From: CAYNWT01 sp964485095
Lineage (GTDB): Bacteria; Planctomycetota; Planctomycetia; Planctomycetales; Planctomycetaceae
Direction of reading: 5' to 3'
Length of the DNA stretch: 64,000 nt
NCBI GenBank assembly: GCA_964485095.1
Contig: CAZAIB010000014.1
Span: 1 to 64,000, forward strand
A model generated the notes under the pieces. That model ran no database searches. It worked only from the letters and a program-made list of their open reading frames with translations, and was not told the DNA's origin. Positions 18,492-27,251 of the stretch are shown here, piece by piece. Each line of letters starts with the position of its first letter. Position 1 is the stretch's first letter. Both the position numbers and the translations under genes were made by a program.

Positions 18492-19691
18492 ATGCAGAGC
18501 ACAGAAGACCCGCAAACCGCGGAAGTTACGTTCGAACAACTTGGCCTTGGGCCACATTCACTCTCTTCAATCAGGAAACTGGGCTTCGAGAACCCCAGTC
18601 CGATCCAGGCGGAGTTCATCCCGCTGGCACTCAGCGGCAAAGACGCCATCGGACAGGCTCGAACCGGAACCGGCAAAACCGCGGCGTTCATGCTGCCTGT
18701 GCTTGAGAAAATCGACCCGGAAAGCAAACGCGTCCAGGCCATCGCCCTCGCCCCGACTCGTGAATTGTGTGAACAGGTCGCTGTCGAAGCGAAGAAGCTT
18801 TCCGCAGATCACCCCATCAAAGTCGCGGTCATCGTTGGGGGCCGGCCGGTCAATTCCCAAATCCGAGCGCTGGAAGGCGGAGCTCAGGTTGTTGTTGGAA
18901 CGCCAGGCCGCGTCATCGACCTCATCAACCGTGGCGTCCTGAACCTGCAATGCGTCGACTTCTGCATTCTGGACGAAGCGGATCGCATGCTGGACATCGG
19001 GTTCCGACCGGACATCGAAAAGATCCTGCGGCGCATCCCGGAAACGCGTCAGACGCTGCTACTTTCTGCAACGCTGCCACCAAGCGTCGAACGCCTGGCT
19101 CAAAAGTACATGAAGAGCCCACAGCGCGTTGACTTGTCTGAAGACAGCGTCGTTGTCGAAACCATCAAGCAGTACCTCGTCACGGTCGACCCCGACCGCA
19201 AGGTTCCTTCGCTCATCCGAATTCTTGCCAAAGAACGCCCAACACAGTGCATCGTGTTCTGCCGAACCAAGCGTGGAGCTGACTCGTTGCATAAGACGTT
19301 CTGTAAGCGATTGCCGGAAAAGAAAATCGCCATCATGCACGGCGACATTCCGCAACGCCGACGCGATCGTGTCATCAGAGAACTCCGCTCTGGACAACTG
19401 CGGATGCTAATCGCGACCGACGTTGTCGGGCGTGGCATCGACATCAGCGGCATCTCACACATCGTCAACTTCGACATCCCGGAATACTGCGACGACTACA
19501 TTCACCGAGTCGGTCGCACGGGACGCATGTCGTCTGACGCGACGGGCTGTGCGATAACCTTCGTCACCCGAGAGCAGGGCGATCAGTTGACCAACATTGA
19601 AATGCGAATCAATGACATGCTGCCCCAGTACGAAATCGAAGGCTTCGAACCGGCGCGACCTCAGCGGCCGGCCCGGCGGCTGAATTCGTAG
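18492..19691 (+). CDS. DEAD-box ATP-dependent RNA helicase
   Basis: This 399-residue protein has the complete motif set: Q-motif GFENPSPIQ, Walker A ARTGTGKT, PTRELC, TPGR, DEAD, SAT, the C-terminal ATDVVGRGID and HRVGRTGR. The length is close to the minimal two-RecA-domain core with a short basic, Pro/Arg-rich tail, so it lacks the long RNA-binding extensions of DeaD or the specific RNA-binding domain of DbpA. It would remodel RNA, for example in ribosome assembly or mRNA turnover, using ATP. The leader is long, about 340 bp after the divergent gene. Confidence 0.93.
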   Translation: MQSTEDPQTAEVTFEQLGLGPHSLSSIRKLGFENPSPIQAEFIPLALSGKDAIGQARTGTGKTAAFMLPVLEKIDPESKRVQAIALAPTRELCEQVAVEAKKLSADHPIKVAVIVGGRPVNSQIRALEGGAQVVVGTPGRVIDLINRGVLNLQCVDFCILDEADRMLDIGFRPDIEKILRRIPETRQTLLLSATLPPSVERLAQKYMKSPQRVDLSEDSVVVETIKQYLVTVDPDRKVPSLIRILAKERPTQCIVFCRTKRGADSLHKTFCKRLPEKKIAIMHGDIPQRRRDRVIRELRSGQLRMLIATDVVGRGIDISGISHIVNFDIPEYCDDYIHRVGRTGRMSSDATGCAITFVTREQGDQLTNIEMRINDMLPQYEIEGFEPARPQRPARRLNS

Positions 19692-19724
19692 TCAATCGCG
19701 GCGGCACTTGGACGAGAGTGTTAA

Positions 19725-19925
19725 ATGAGCAAGCCGTACATCACACTGCAGCCAACAGAACAGACCATCGTTACCGCCGCAGCGCAGATTTACGCCGCGT
19801 TCATCACAAATGGCAAGGTCGAACCTGGTGACGAAACCAAGTGGCTTAAGCAGTCCGTTCACGACGCGATCCGTCTGGCTCGAATAACAGACGACACCAT
19901 TCAGGCCGACAAAGAAGTAGGATAG
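19725..19925 (+). CDS. small conserved-looking protein, function unknown
   Basis: This is a 66-residue soluble protein, 33 bp after the helicase stop and likely co-transcribed with it. It is mostly helical by composition with no recognisable motif. That it was once a real coding unit is supported by a second, degenerate copy of its last ~33 codons at 21102-21203, which keeps WLKQS, IRLARITD and IQAD. Confidence 0.65.
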   Translation: MSKPYITLQPTEQTIVTAAAQIYAAFITNGKVEPGDETKWLKQSVHDAIRLARITDDTIQADKEVG

Positions 19926-19935
19926 ACACGGCTTG

Positions 19936-20718
19936 CTACTTTCTTCGCCGACGTCGAGACCGCGAACACAACCCAAAACCGCCAAGGGCGCACATCAGAA
20001 TGGCGGAGGATGGTTCCGGGGCCGAAACGGTAAAGGCGTTGCCCCGAGTTCCGATCGTCTGAGTGGTCGCTCCGCTATCACCCGCGACAAAGTTCCAGTA
20101 ATAGATCGAGAACGACCGGATACTTTGATCAAAACTAAATGTGACGTCGTTTTCGGGTGTGTTTTGCACATTGCCCGTCGTGGCCAACGGGCCGACTGCA
20201 TCCAAACCGAATAGGGTGGCCTGACCAAGATTAGTATTGGTCTCGAAGCTATAGTCCGGCGAGAATCCGCTGCCAGCTCCTCCTGGAACAGTCGTGCTAA
20301 ACGCTTCGACCGCAATGACGTCGTACCACTGTCCATCCTGACGGTCAACATCCGTCAGAGTGTAGCTGTCCAGGTTGATGTCACCTGAAAACGAAAAATC
20401 GAACCGAGCGTAATTGGTTAGCGAACCGCCGTTCAGCGTGGTTGCAGGATCCAGCTGGAAGGCGAAGCCGCTAAAAAAGGACTCGTCAATCCGACTCAGA
20501 TGATCTGCCGTGTATTGCGCACTGCCAAAGCGGTTGCTCGTGACCGTGAGGGTTCGTCCAAGTATCTGAGTGGAACCTTGAAGCTCACCATCGTTCCAAC
20601 CAAGCTGGCTACCAGCGCCGTGGTCCCAGTCGCTGGTGTCGAAAGAAACAATATTTCCCCATGCTGAATTCACCAGCACTAACAAGGCAGCTTGCACCAG
20701 AAGAGTTGTTCGTGTCAT
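19936..20718 (-). CDS. PEP-CTERM sorting domain protein
   Basis: This exported 260-residue protein has a signal peptide at residues 1-21 and a C-terminal sorting tripartite: APEPSS, a hydrophobic helix, then a run of arginines (SRSRRRRRK). PEP-CTERM proteins are processed by exosortase and go to the outer surface or the extracellular matrix. The middle is a beta-rich domain (GWNDGELQGS, FDFSFSGDI, FSIYYWNF) of the kind common in planctomycete PEP-CTERM proteins, with no catalytic motif. It converges with the small gene, the stops being 10 bp apart. Confidence 0.85.
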   Translation of the reverse strand: MTRTTLLVQAALLVLVNSAWGNIVSFDTSDWDHGAGSQLGWNDGELQGSTQILGRTLTVTSNRFGSAQYTADHLSRIDESFFSGFAFQLDPATTLNGGSLTNYARFDFSFSGDINLDSYTLTDVDRQDGQWYDVIAVEAFSTTVPGGAGSGFSPDYSFETNTNLGQATLFGLDAVGPLATTGNVQNTPENDVTFSFDQSIRSFSIYYWNFVAGDSGATTQTIGTRGNAFTVSAPEPSSAILMCALGGFGLCSRSRRRRRK

Positions 20719-20991
20719 CGTCCAGCCTCGGAGAAAACGTGCCCGTTCTCTCGGCTAAATCGGTAAGCGAACAACGGTTCACGATCTCAACCCAATCTGA
20801 ATGGCGGAATAACGCCACGCCGCCTCGGAGTACCCGGGAAAGACATCATGAACCTGATAGACGTACCGGCACAGGATCTGGCCAGAGAAGAAGATACGAT
20901 TACAACGAGCGATGCCCGCGGAGTCGGCAGGATGTACTGACCGTCGTTCTTATCCAAATCGTTACGACTCGATCACGACCGACTGTCGCGT

Positions 20992-21102
20992 GAAAAATCT
21001 CTCAAGCCGCTCAGCATCCGTTCCGGTGTGTCTTCGAACACACAGTGCTAAGCGCCCTCGAATACTTCCAAGTCGACATCCGGGAACCGCAGCAAGATGT
21101 TG
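20992..21102 (-). pseudogene. remnant of the 3' end of an alpha/beta hydrolase gene
   Basis: On the minus strand this segment matches the last ~38 codons of the intact hydrolase gene at 21519-22388 with many substitutions. It keeps RFP-x-x-D-x-EV, then a stop, then CVFED. It has an in-frame stop and no upstream part, so it is a decayed duplicate. Confidence 0.6.
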
Positions 21103-21203
21103 AACTCGGGTGAGGACACCACGTGGTTGAAGCAGTCCAGGCACGACACGATCCGTCTGGCTCGAATAACAGACCACACCATCCAAGCCGACAACGAAGT
21201 CAG
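21102..21203 (+). pseudogene. remnant of the 3' half of the small gene at 19725
   Basis: The DNA is roughly 80 percent identical to the end of the gene at 19725-19925 (the stretch ATCCGTCTGGCTCGAATAAC is exact). It has no start and runs on past the original stop. It directly abuts the hydrolase remnant, so the two fragments were joined by a rearrangement or arose from overlapping duplications. Confidence 0.65.
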
Positions 21204-21282
21204 CTGGTCGTTGCCTCGAAACTCGGGCGGCGAGTTTGTGTGAATTTTGTGATCCAACACTCGCTGTCCTCGTTAAGAGGAT

Positions 21283-21483
21283 ATGAACGCTAAACCCGCC
21301 AAGCTCCGTTGCGAATGTGGCCCCTGCAAGGTCTGTGGTCTGCCCACGTCGGAGTGCCCGGAATCGCGAGAATCAAATTGCCCCGCCAAGCCCCCATCGA
21401 GCGACGAAGACCATGGAAGCTGGCTGCACTTTGTCTTGATGATCTTCGCGGAGATCTTTGTGGAGGGCTTCTTCTACAGTTAG
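21283..21483 (+). CDS. possible small Cys-rich protein with hydrophobic tail
   Basis: This 66-residue reading frame has Cys at 10, 12, 15, 18, 25 and 33 (CECGPCKVCG followed by CPES), a pattern that could bind zinc, followed by a hydrophobic stretch at residues 47-65. The spacing between AGAGG and the ATG is very short (2 nt), which weakens the call. It lies next to decayed gene fragments and could be non-coding. Confidence 0.4.
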   Translation: MNAKPAKLRCECGPCKVCGLPTSECPESRESNCPAKPPSSDEDHGSWLHFVLMIFAEIFVEGFFYS

Positions 21484-21518
21484 GACCAGCGTGGACAGTC
21501 GCCGGGCCCTCGCCAACC

Positions 21519-22388
21519 CTAAGACAAGAACGCTGTCAATCTCTCAACGATCCGGTCGTGAGCGTCTTCGAACACGTAGTGCGAAGCGTCGTCATAGACT
21601 TCTGAATCCGCGTTGGGGAACCGCTGCTGGAACTCTTTTAGAAAGTCAGTCGTGAAGCACCAGTCCTTCGCACCCCAGATAAACAGCATCGGGTGATCGA
21701 CAAACTGAGCCAGCCCGTCTTCGACGCCGACCAATGTTTGATAGCTCGGATGACCGGGCTTCAGCGGAATGTCCTGCACGAATCGATGCGTGGCAATGCG
21801 GTTGGCCCACGAATCGTAAGGAGCCAAATACCCGGCCTTCACCGCTGGCTTCATTTTGCGCTCAACCGCCATATGGACCGCCGCGCCCGCGAAACCATTG
21901 CACCCCTGAATCGCAATCTTGCCGAACACCGGGATTCGACAAACCGCGATACGAAGCGGGATTTGCTTTGACCGGAACGCAGCCGTATTGAACAACACAA
22001 ACTGCCTGAACCGATCCGGCAAACGCCCGGCGGTTCCCATCCCAATCGCTCCACCCCAGTCGTGAGCCAGCAATGTCACATTTTGCAAATCCAACTTCTC
22101 GACCAGCGACACCAGATTGCTGATGTGGTTCTCAAGTCGATACGGGTAATCCTGCGGCTTGTCCGACATCCCGCAGCCAACGTGATCGACCGCAATGCAG
22201 CGATGCGTTCCGGCGAACTGCTTAATCAGCTGCCGCCACGCGAAGCTCCAACTTGGATTCCCGTGGACAAACAACAGCACATCGCCTTCGCCTTCATCGA
22301 CATAGTGATACTGCTGCCCATCGATCTCAGCAAAGTGAGACTCAAACGGATACTCATCCGCGAACGCAGTTCGACTAACACCACTCAT
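21519..22388 (-). CDS. alpha/beta hydrolase, haloalkane-dehalogenase/OleB-like
   Basis: This 289-residue enzyme has the fold's catalytic set: oxyanion loop HGNPSWSF (residues 42-49), Asp nucleophile D110 in HDWGG, D242 in WGAKDW and general base H270 in SHYVFED. An Asp nucleophile separates it from Ser esterases and points to haloalkane dehalogenase or the beta-lactone decarboxylase OleB, which share this signature. It overlaps the BioF-like gene by 4 bp (ATGA) and is last in the minus-strand operon, so translation is coupled. The absence of oleA/C/D in view leaves the reaction open. Confidence 0.85.
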   Translation of the reverse strand: MSGVSRTAFADEYPFESHFAEIDGQQYHYVDEGEGDVLLFVHGNPSWSFAWRQLIKQFAGTHRCIAVDHVGCGMSDKPQDYPYRLENHISNLVSLVEKLDLQNVTLLAHDWGGAIGMGTAGRLPDRFRQFVLFNTAAFRSKQIPLRIAVCRIPVFGKIAIQGCNGFAGAAVHMAVERKMKPAVKAGYLAPYDSWANRIATHRFVQDIPLKPGHPSYQTLVGVEDGLAQFVDHPMLFIWGAKDWCFTTDFLKEFQQRFPNADSEVYDDASHYVFEDAHDRIVERLTAFLS

Positions 22389-23611
22389 GATTCCATCCCG
22401 TGAATCGCCTCAATGGCGTTCTGAACTGATTCCGCAAGCCGGCGAATGTCGTCCTCAGCATGCGCGGCGCTGAGTGAGATTCTTAGTCGAGCGGTATCTT
22501 TCGGTACGGTCGGTGGGCGAATGCAGGCCACCAGAAAACCGTCTACCTTCACGCGCGCAGCCACCTCAAGGGCGTCTGATTCTGATCCAATCACAACTGA
22601 GACAATTGGAACACCGTTGGCCGCTTCATTCTGTGGCGCAACGATCTGTTCGGGCAGCAGGCTTCGCAAATATGCCGCATTGCTTTGCACTCGTTGCTGC
22701 CGCTGCGGTTCTGCAACCATCACATCAAACGCAGCAACCGCGGCCGCACACACTGCTGGCGGCAAAGACGTGGAAAAGAACTGCGACCGAGCCGTGTTCC
22801 AAAGATATTCGACCAGCTTCTCAGACCCGGCAACAAACCCACCAAACACACCGACCGCCTTGCTAAGCGTTCCAATTCGAACCGCAACACGATCTTCAAC
22901 GCCACACACCTCGCACGCGCCCCGTCCGCTTGCTCCAAGAACCCCGGTTCCGTGAGCTTCGTCGACCATCACCATCGCTGCGACTCCGTCAGCAATGTCG
23001 CAGATTTCCTCCAACGGCCCGATAGCCCCATCCATGCTGAACACGCCGTTCGTCACGATGAAGATGCGGCCCGACGAATCAGACGAATCCAACTTCGACA
23101 CTCGCTCCCGCAAGCGGTCCAGTTCGTCGTAGCGATACAACTTGAACGTCGCGCCCGACAGACGGCAGCCGTCAACCAGACTGGCATGATTCAACCGATC
23201 ACAGAACACGGTGTCGCCCGCACCAGCCAGTGCAGAGAGTGTCCCAACATTGGCTGCGTAACCACTTGGGAACACAATCGACGATTCGGTTCCTTCGAAG
23301 TCAGCGATCTTCGCCTCCAGCCGCTCATGCCACTGCGTTCGACCCGACACCAGTGCGCTGGCTCCGGAACCCGCTGTCTCGTTCGCGACGGATGCAAAAG
23401 CGTCCCGAACCTGCTGGTTGTGACACAGGTCCAGGTAATCGTTGCTGGCAAAGTTAAGCAACCGCCGACCACCGCGTTCGCACCAGCCATCCGGGAACGA
23501 ACGTGTCACCGCCCGATCTCGGCGCAGACCTTTGGCCGTCAGATCCGACAACCGGCTGGACAGCCAGTAATCCAGTGAATCCACAGTCGATCGTTCCATC
23601 TCAGCCATCAC
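22385..23611 (-). CDS. bioF: 8-amino-7-oxononanoate synthase-like / alpha-oxoamine synthase
   Basis: This 408-residue PLP enzyme of fold type I condenses an amino acid with an acyl thioester. SNDYLDL, HASLVDG, DEAHGTGVLG (cofactor Asp-His) and GTLSKAVG with the PLP lysine K251 are in the expected order. BioF makes the biotin precursor from alanine and pimeloyl-CoA/ACP. Close relatives (KBL, SPT, CqsA) use other substrates, and no other bio gene is nearby, so the symbol is provisional. It overlaps both neighbours by 4 bp (ATGA) within the minus-strand operon. Confidence 0.82.
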   Translation of the reverse strand: MMAEMERSTVDSLDYWLSSRLSDLTAKGLRRDRAVTRSFPDGWCERGGRRLLNFASNDYLDLCHNQQVRDAFASVANETAGSGASALVSGRTQWHERLEAKIADFEGTESSIVFPSGYAANVGTLSALAGAGDTVFCDRLNHASLVDGCRLSGATFKLYRYDELDRLRERVSKLDSSDSSGRIFIVTNGVFSMDGAIGPLEEICDIADGVAAMVMVDEAHGTGVLGASGRGACEVCGVEDRVAVRIGTLSKAVGVFGGFVAGSEKLVEYLWNTARSQFFSTSLPPAVCAAAVAAFDVMVAEPQRQQRVQSNAAYLRSLLPEQIVAPQNEAANGVPIVSVVIGSESDALEVAARVKVDGFLVACIRPPTVPKDTARLRISLSAAHAEDDIRRLAESVQNAIEAIHGMES

Positions 23612-24732
23612 CGAAGCGCGATCTTGTGGTTGCTGAGACGTTCGCTGCCCGATTCGGTAATCACATAATTGTGTTCGACTCGAACACCGCCAATCCCCGG
23701 GACATAGGCACCTGGTTCGATGGTCACCACATCACCCGTCATCAGCACATCAGTGCTCTCAGGACCAAACACTGGTGCTTCCGGATGCCCCAGACCCAGT
23801 CCATGCCCAGCGTGATGAGCCAACGGACCGAACCCGCCTTCGTCCAAAACCGCTGATGCAGCTTCATAAACTTCCGCAGCCTTCGTGCCCGTATCCAATG
23901 TCGATTGTGCGACTTCTAATGCCCGCAAGCACGTATCAAACAGGCGCTGCTGATCTGACGTCGGTTCACCAACAGCCAGCGTATTCGTAAAGTCGCTGCG
24001 GTAGCCCTGAATCACGACCGAGTAGTCCAGAATAAACAGGTCGCCTTCCTGCAGCGCGTAGTCCGTTGGAATGCCGCCCGCTTTGGGAGCAGTCGCATTG
24101 TTGGCTCGAAAATCGCCGTACACCAGAGCAGGGCAACCGGCCGCTTCCTGTGCGGCGGCCTGAACTTCGCGGTACAGTTCGAACTCCGTCATCCCCGGCC
24201 GGATGACTTCCAACGCCCGAGCGTGCCCCGCGTCACCCGCCCGCATGCACCGACGCAGCAGCTCCAATTCATCATCGTGTTTTGAACGCCGCAGCTCGCG
24301 AATCGTGTGCCCGAGATCAATGTCCCCCGCCCCCATCGGCAACAGCGTCAGCGGGACCGCTTCCCCTTCAACCGCGCCTCGAGAATTCGCCAGCGCCGTT
24401 TTCGTATCCTCAAATGCCTTAAGCAACGCGTCGTCGCGGTTCTCGACTGAGTGCTTGTGGTCGTACCAGGCGTGGATCACTTCGTCAGACACGCACGGAT
24501 CGACAACTGCCGTACGCCGCGTGAAGTTATCAGCGAACAACGTGGAAGAACCATCGCGTCTCAGCAACAACAGCGAACGTTCGCCATTCGAAAAGCTTAG
24601 CGGATTCACCCAGAACCCACTCAGATAGCAAACGTGACGAGGATCAGCGACCAACATCCATTCCACATCGTCGGACATCCTGGACCAAAGACGATCCCGA
24701 CGTTGTTGGCAACCCTCAGCAGTCAAAAGCAT
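23608..24732 (-). CDS. M24 family metallopeptidase (Xaa-Pro peptidase-like)
   Basis: This 374-residue protein uses the ATG at 24732; a GTG further up adds 11 residues. It has an N-terminal creatinase/prolidase-type domain and a pita-bread catalytic domain with all five metal ligands in place: Asp in FILDYS, Asp in YRSDFTNT, His in GHGLGLGHP, Glu in TIEPGAY and Glu in RVEHN. It would cleave N-terminal Xaa-Pro bonds or hydrolyse Xaa-Pro dipeptides. It overlaps the BioF-like gene by 4 bp and lies 107 bp after trxB. Confidence 0.88.
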   Translation of the reverse strand: MLLTAEGCQQRRDRLWSRMSDDVEWMLVADPRHVCYLSGFWVNPLSFSNGERSLLLLRRDGSSTLFADNFTRRTAVVDPCVSDEVIHAWYDHKHSVENRDDALLKAFEDTKTALANSRGAVEGEAVPLTLLPMGAGDIDLGHTIRELRRSKHDDELELLRRCMRAGDAGHARALEVIRPGMTEFELYREVQAAAQEAAGCPALVYGDFRANNATAPKAGGIPTDYALQEGDLFILDYSVVIQGYRSDFTNTLAVGEPTSDQQRLFDTCLRALEVAQSTLDTGTKAAEVYEAASAVLDEGGFGPLAHHAGHGLGLGHPEAPVFGPESTDVLMTGDVVTIEPGAYVPGIGGVRVEHNYVITESGSERLSNHKIALR

Positions 24733-24839
24733 TGATGCACCCAAACAAGAAACTCGCAGAAGCACGAAGAACCCGAAGTGTACCCACTCCGAGATCTCCG
24801 CGCCTCTGCGAGAGAAAAAGCGTCGTCAAATAGTGCGGC

Positions 24840-25898
24840 TTATTCGAAACCCTTCGCCGCCAACCAACGTTCGGCATCCAGAGCAGCCATGCAACCGGTT
24901 CCGGCCGCGGTGATCGCCTGGCGGTAGTAGTCGTCGGCAACGTCACCGGCGGCAAACACACCTTCCACATTCGTGTAGGTTCGCATCGCCGTATTCCAAA
25001 TCACGTAACCCTTCTCGTTGGTCTCTAGTTGACCGCCAAGGAAGTCCGTGTTTGGTGTGTGACCAATCGCGGCGAAGTAACCGGTACATTCCAGGTCTTC
25101 AGTCTTGTCTGCATCGACCGTGCTGCGGATACGAACTCCGGTCACACCCTTCTCGTCGGTTCCCAGAACTTCATCGATTTGCGAGTTCCACTTGATGTCG
25201 ATCTTCGGATTGTTGATCGCTCGCTCAGCCATAATCTTGCTGGCTCGGAACTCATCGCGGCGGTGCACAATGTAAACCTTCGAAGCGAACTTCGTCAGGA
25301 AGTCAGCTTCTTCCATCGCGCTGTCCCCACCACCGACGACAACCAGTGGATTGCCTCTGAAGCGGGGCAGGGCACCGTCGCAAACCGCACACGCCGACAC
25401 GCCCATGTTCTTAAAACGATCTTCGGACTCAAGCCCCAGATAGTTGGCTCGGGCACCAGTCGCGACAATCACAGACAGCGCTTCGACTTCTTTGCCGCCG
25501 AGTGATTTCAGTTTGAATGGGTGAACCGAAAAGTCGACTTCGACAATGTCATCCGTCTCGACCCGCGTTCCAAAGTTCACGGCCTGCTGACGTTGCAGTT
25601 CCATGAGCTCCGGACCCGTCACGCCTTCGCCGGTGGGTTCAGACATGTACTTTGTCTTATCTTCACCAAGCGATGTGTTGAGGTATTCGCGAAGTTGACC
25701 AGCGGGAAAGCCGGGGTAGTTTTCGACTTCGGTTGTCAGTGCCAACTGCCCTAACGGAAGGGTTCCCTTCTGTCGATTCTCTTCCGTCTGAGCCCCTTCG
25801 AATACCAACGGCTCCAGACTCGCCCGAGCGGTATAGATGGCTGCGGCCCAGCCAGCAGGACCAGAACCAATAATCACAACTTTTTCAGCATTCGACAC
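24840..25898 (-). CDS. trxB: thioredoxin-disulfide reductase
   Basis: This 352-residue flavoprotein reduces thioredoxin with NADPH. The FAD site is GSGPAGWAAA (residues 11-20), the redox-active pair is C170-A-V-C173-D, the NADPH-binding site is GGGDSAMEEA, and the C-terminal FAD motif is GVFAAGDV. It is longer than the usual ~315 residues, because extra sequence sits near residues 36-50 and 66-94 on either side of TTEVENYPGFP. The start at 25898 gives a compact N-terminus. It heads the minus-strand run with the M24, BioF-like and hydrolase genes. Confidence 0.93.
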   Translation of the reverse strand: MSNAEKVVIIGSGPAGWAAAIYTARASLEPLVFEGAQTEENRQKGTLPLGQLALTTEVENYPGFPAGQLREYLNTSLGEDKTKYMSEPTGEGVTGPELMELQRQQAVNFGTRVETDDIVEVDFSVHPFKLKSLGGKEVEALSVIVATGARANYLGLESEDRFKNMGVSACAVCDGALPRFRGNPLVVVGGGDSAMEEADFLTKFASKVYIVHRRDEFRASKIMAERAINNPKIDIKWNSQIDEVLGTDEKGVTGVRIRSTVDADKTEDLECTGYFAAIGHTPNTDFLGGQLETNEKGYVIWNTAMRTYTNVEGVFAAGDVADDYYRQAITAAGTGCMAALDAERWLAAKGFE

Positions 25899-26350
25899 GA
25901 CAGCACCTCTCTCTGTTGGCAGCCAGGTTTTCCAGTGACCACACGACGCGAACCGGAAACGGTTCCTTACTCACAATTCCCCGAAGATTGGGGAACATCA
26001 CATGGTTCGACTTATCCGCAACTTTGGCGTGAGGCACAATAGTTGACCCCGGCGGAATCGGCAATGTTCTGGCCCCCGCCGCCACACATCGCGAGGAACC
26101 GGCCTAAAGAACGCCCGCACTGATGTTTAGCGCGCATATTCTCTGCGATGAGAGTGAATCGTTGTCCTGGTCTCGATTCCGTGAACGACCGGTTCACACA
26201 GACAATACAAACGGGACAGTTTGCGATTGCCCCTCTCTGGCAAGGCGGAGAGGTGACATAGGTGGCTAAGCTCGTAGGCTTTGCGGTGTGGCTCAAACGC
26301 ACAGTGAGGCATGGACCTCGGTTGGTGGTGGAAGGGCGCTGATGAGCCCC
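25899..26350. other. intergenic region with two hairpins in the trxB leader
   Basis: The 452 bp upstream of trxB have no convincing gene. Two hairpins lie close to its start: GAACCG-GAAA-CGGTTC at 25950-25965 (a GNRA-type tetraloop) and TTCCCC/GGGGAA at 25977-25995. They could stabilise or regulate the trxB mRNA. The rest contains low-quality overlapping reading frames with no family resemblance. Confidence 0.35.
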
Positions 26351-26977
26351 CTAAGCAACGAACTTCTTGCGAGGTCGTTTGCGTTGCCAACTCATCGCGA
26401 ATGCGAACACCATCATTAGCATCGAACCGCCGGGTTCAGGAACCGCGGCGATCTGCGTAGTCAGACGGGCCGACGAGACGGAGTTCAAGGTGACGTTCGG
26501 CTGGCCACCCGCGAACTGCAGTGTCAGGCCACCTTGTGCGGCGTTCGGGTCAGGCGCGGAATCGGAGATGGGATTGATGGAATCCACACTGCCAAGGACT
26601 CCAGACTGGTTCCAAATCAAGCCCAGAGCGACACTGCCGAAGAAGTTGTTGGTTGAGACCAGGTTCAGGATCGTGGAACCGAAATCCTGCAGGAACAAAC
26701 CATCGATGTTGGTTGATACTGCCGAGTTGATGCCGGCTTCAGGAATAGACACCACGGTGGTTCCACCAGCAAAGGCTCCTCGGTTCGACTCTGGAAACTG
26801 GTCCGGCGTCGTATCGTCAATAATGAACTCGATCGCGAAATCGGTGTTCGAGAAAAACGTCGATCCCACAGTTGCACTCGTGGTTCCTGTGATCTCGTAC
26901 TTCAACACACCAGCGTTGCTGATGTTAGTCGTGGCGCCTGCAAGCACCAGTATCCATGGCCAAAGTTTCGTGCGCAT
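26351..26977 (-). CDS. PEP-CTERM sorting domain protein
   Basis: This exported 208-residue protein has a signal peptide at about residues 1-22 and the C-terminal sorting signal VPEPGGS, a hydrophobic segment, then QRKRPRKK. The middle is beta-rich and Asn/Thr/Ser-rich with no catalytic motif. It is expected to be sorted by an exosortase encoded elsewhere. The gene is a lone unit upstream of the trxB region. Confidence 0.85.
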   Translation of the reverse strand: MRTKLWPWILVLAGATTNISNAGVLKYEITGTTSATVGSTFFSNTDFAIEFIIDDTTPDQFPESNRGAFAGGTTVVSIPEAGINSAVSTNIDGLFLQDFGSTILNLVSTNNFFGSVALGLIWNQSGVLGSVDSINPISDSAPDPNAAQGGLTLQFAGGQPNVTLNSVSSARLTTQIAAVPEPGGSMLMMVFAFAMSWQRKRPRKKFVA

Positions 26978-27251
26978 CGATATCGTTCACTTTTTGGAGC
27001 AAAATGTTGCTTTCCCGCAACACTACGTCACCTTCAACATCACGGAAGCTGGTTGAGCCAGCGAATTGCCAATTCCAGAGCCGTCACAACCCGACCCAGT
27101 AGCAAATCCAGCAGGTCCTAACCACGCGCCTGATACCTGAGTACGAAGTGCAGCGTGGTTGGATTTTGGAGTAATCCCTGACCACCACGCGCGCAAGGAA
27201 AGCTCCGGCTTTCACCTGCTCACCAGGGCAGTTGCTCCGTTTGGATGTTCG

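Noticed and set aside
22685..23578. A 297-codon open frame on the plus strand opposite the BioF-like gene
   Set aside because: It is the antisense of a gene with complete PLP-enzyme motifs. The translation has no family resemblance and an Arg/His/Pro-rich composition typical of shadow frames.
26012..26390. Overlapping Cys-rich small frames upstream of trxB
   Set aside because: Several frames are open at once in GC-rich sequence, none with a ribosome binding site or known motif.
26367..27056. A 229-codon open frame opposite the PEP-CTERM gene at 26351
   Set aside because: The opposite strand has a signal peptide and a PEP-CTERM signal; this frame has neither and is a shadow.
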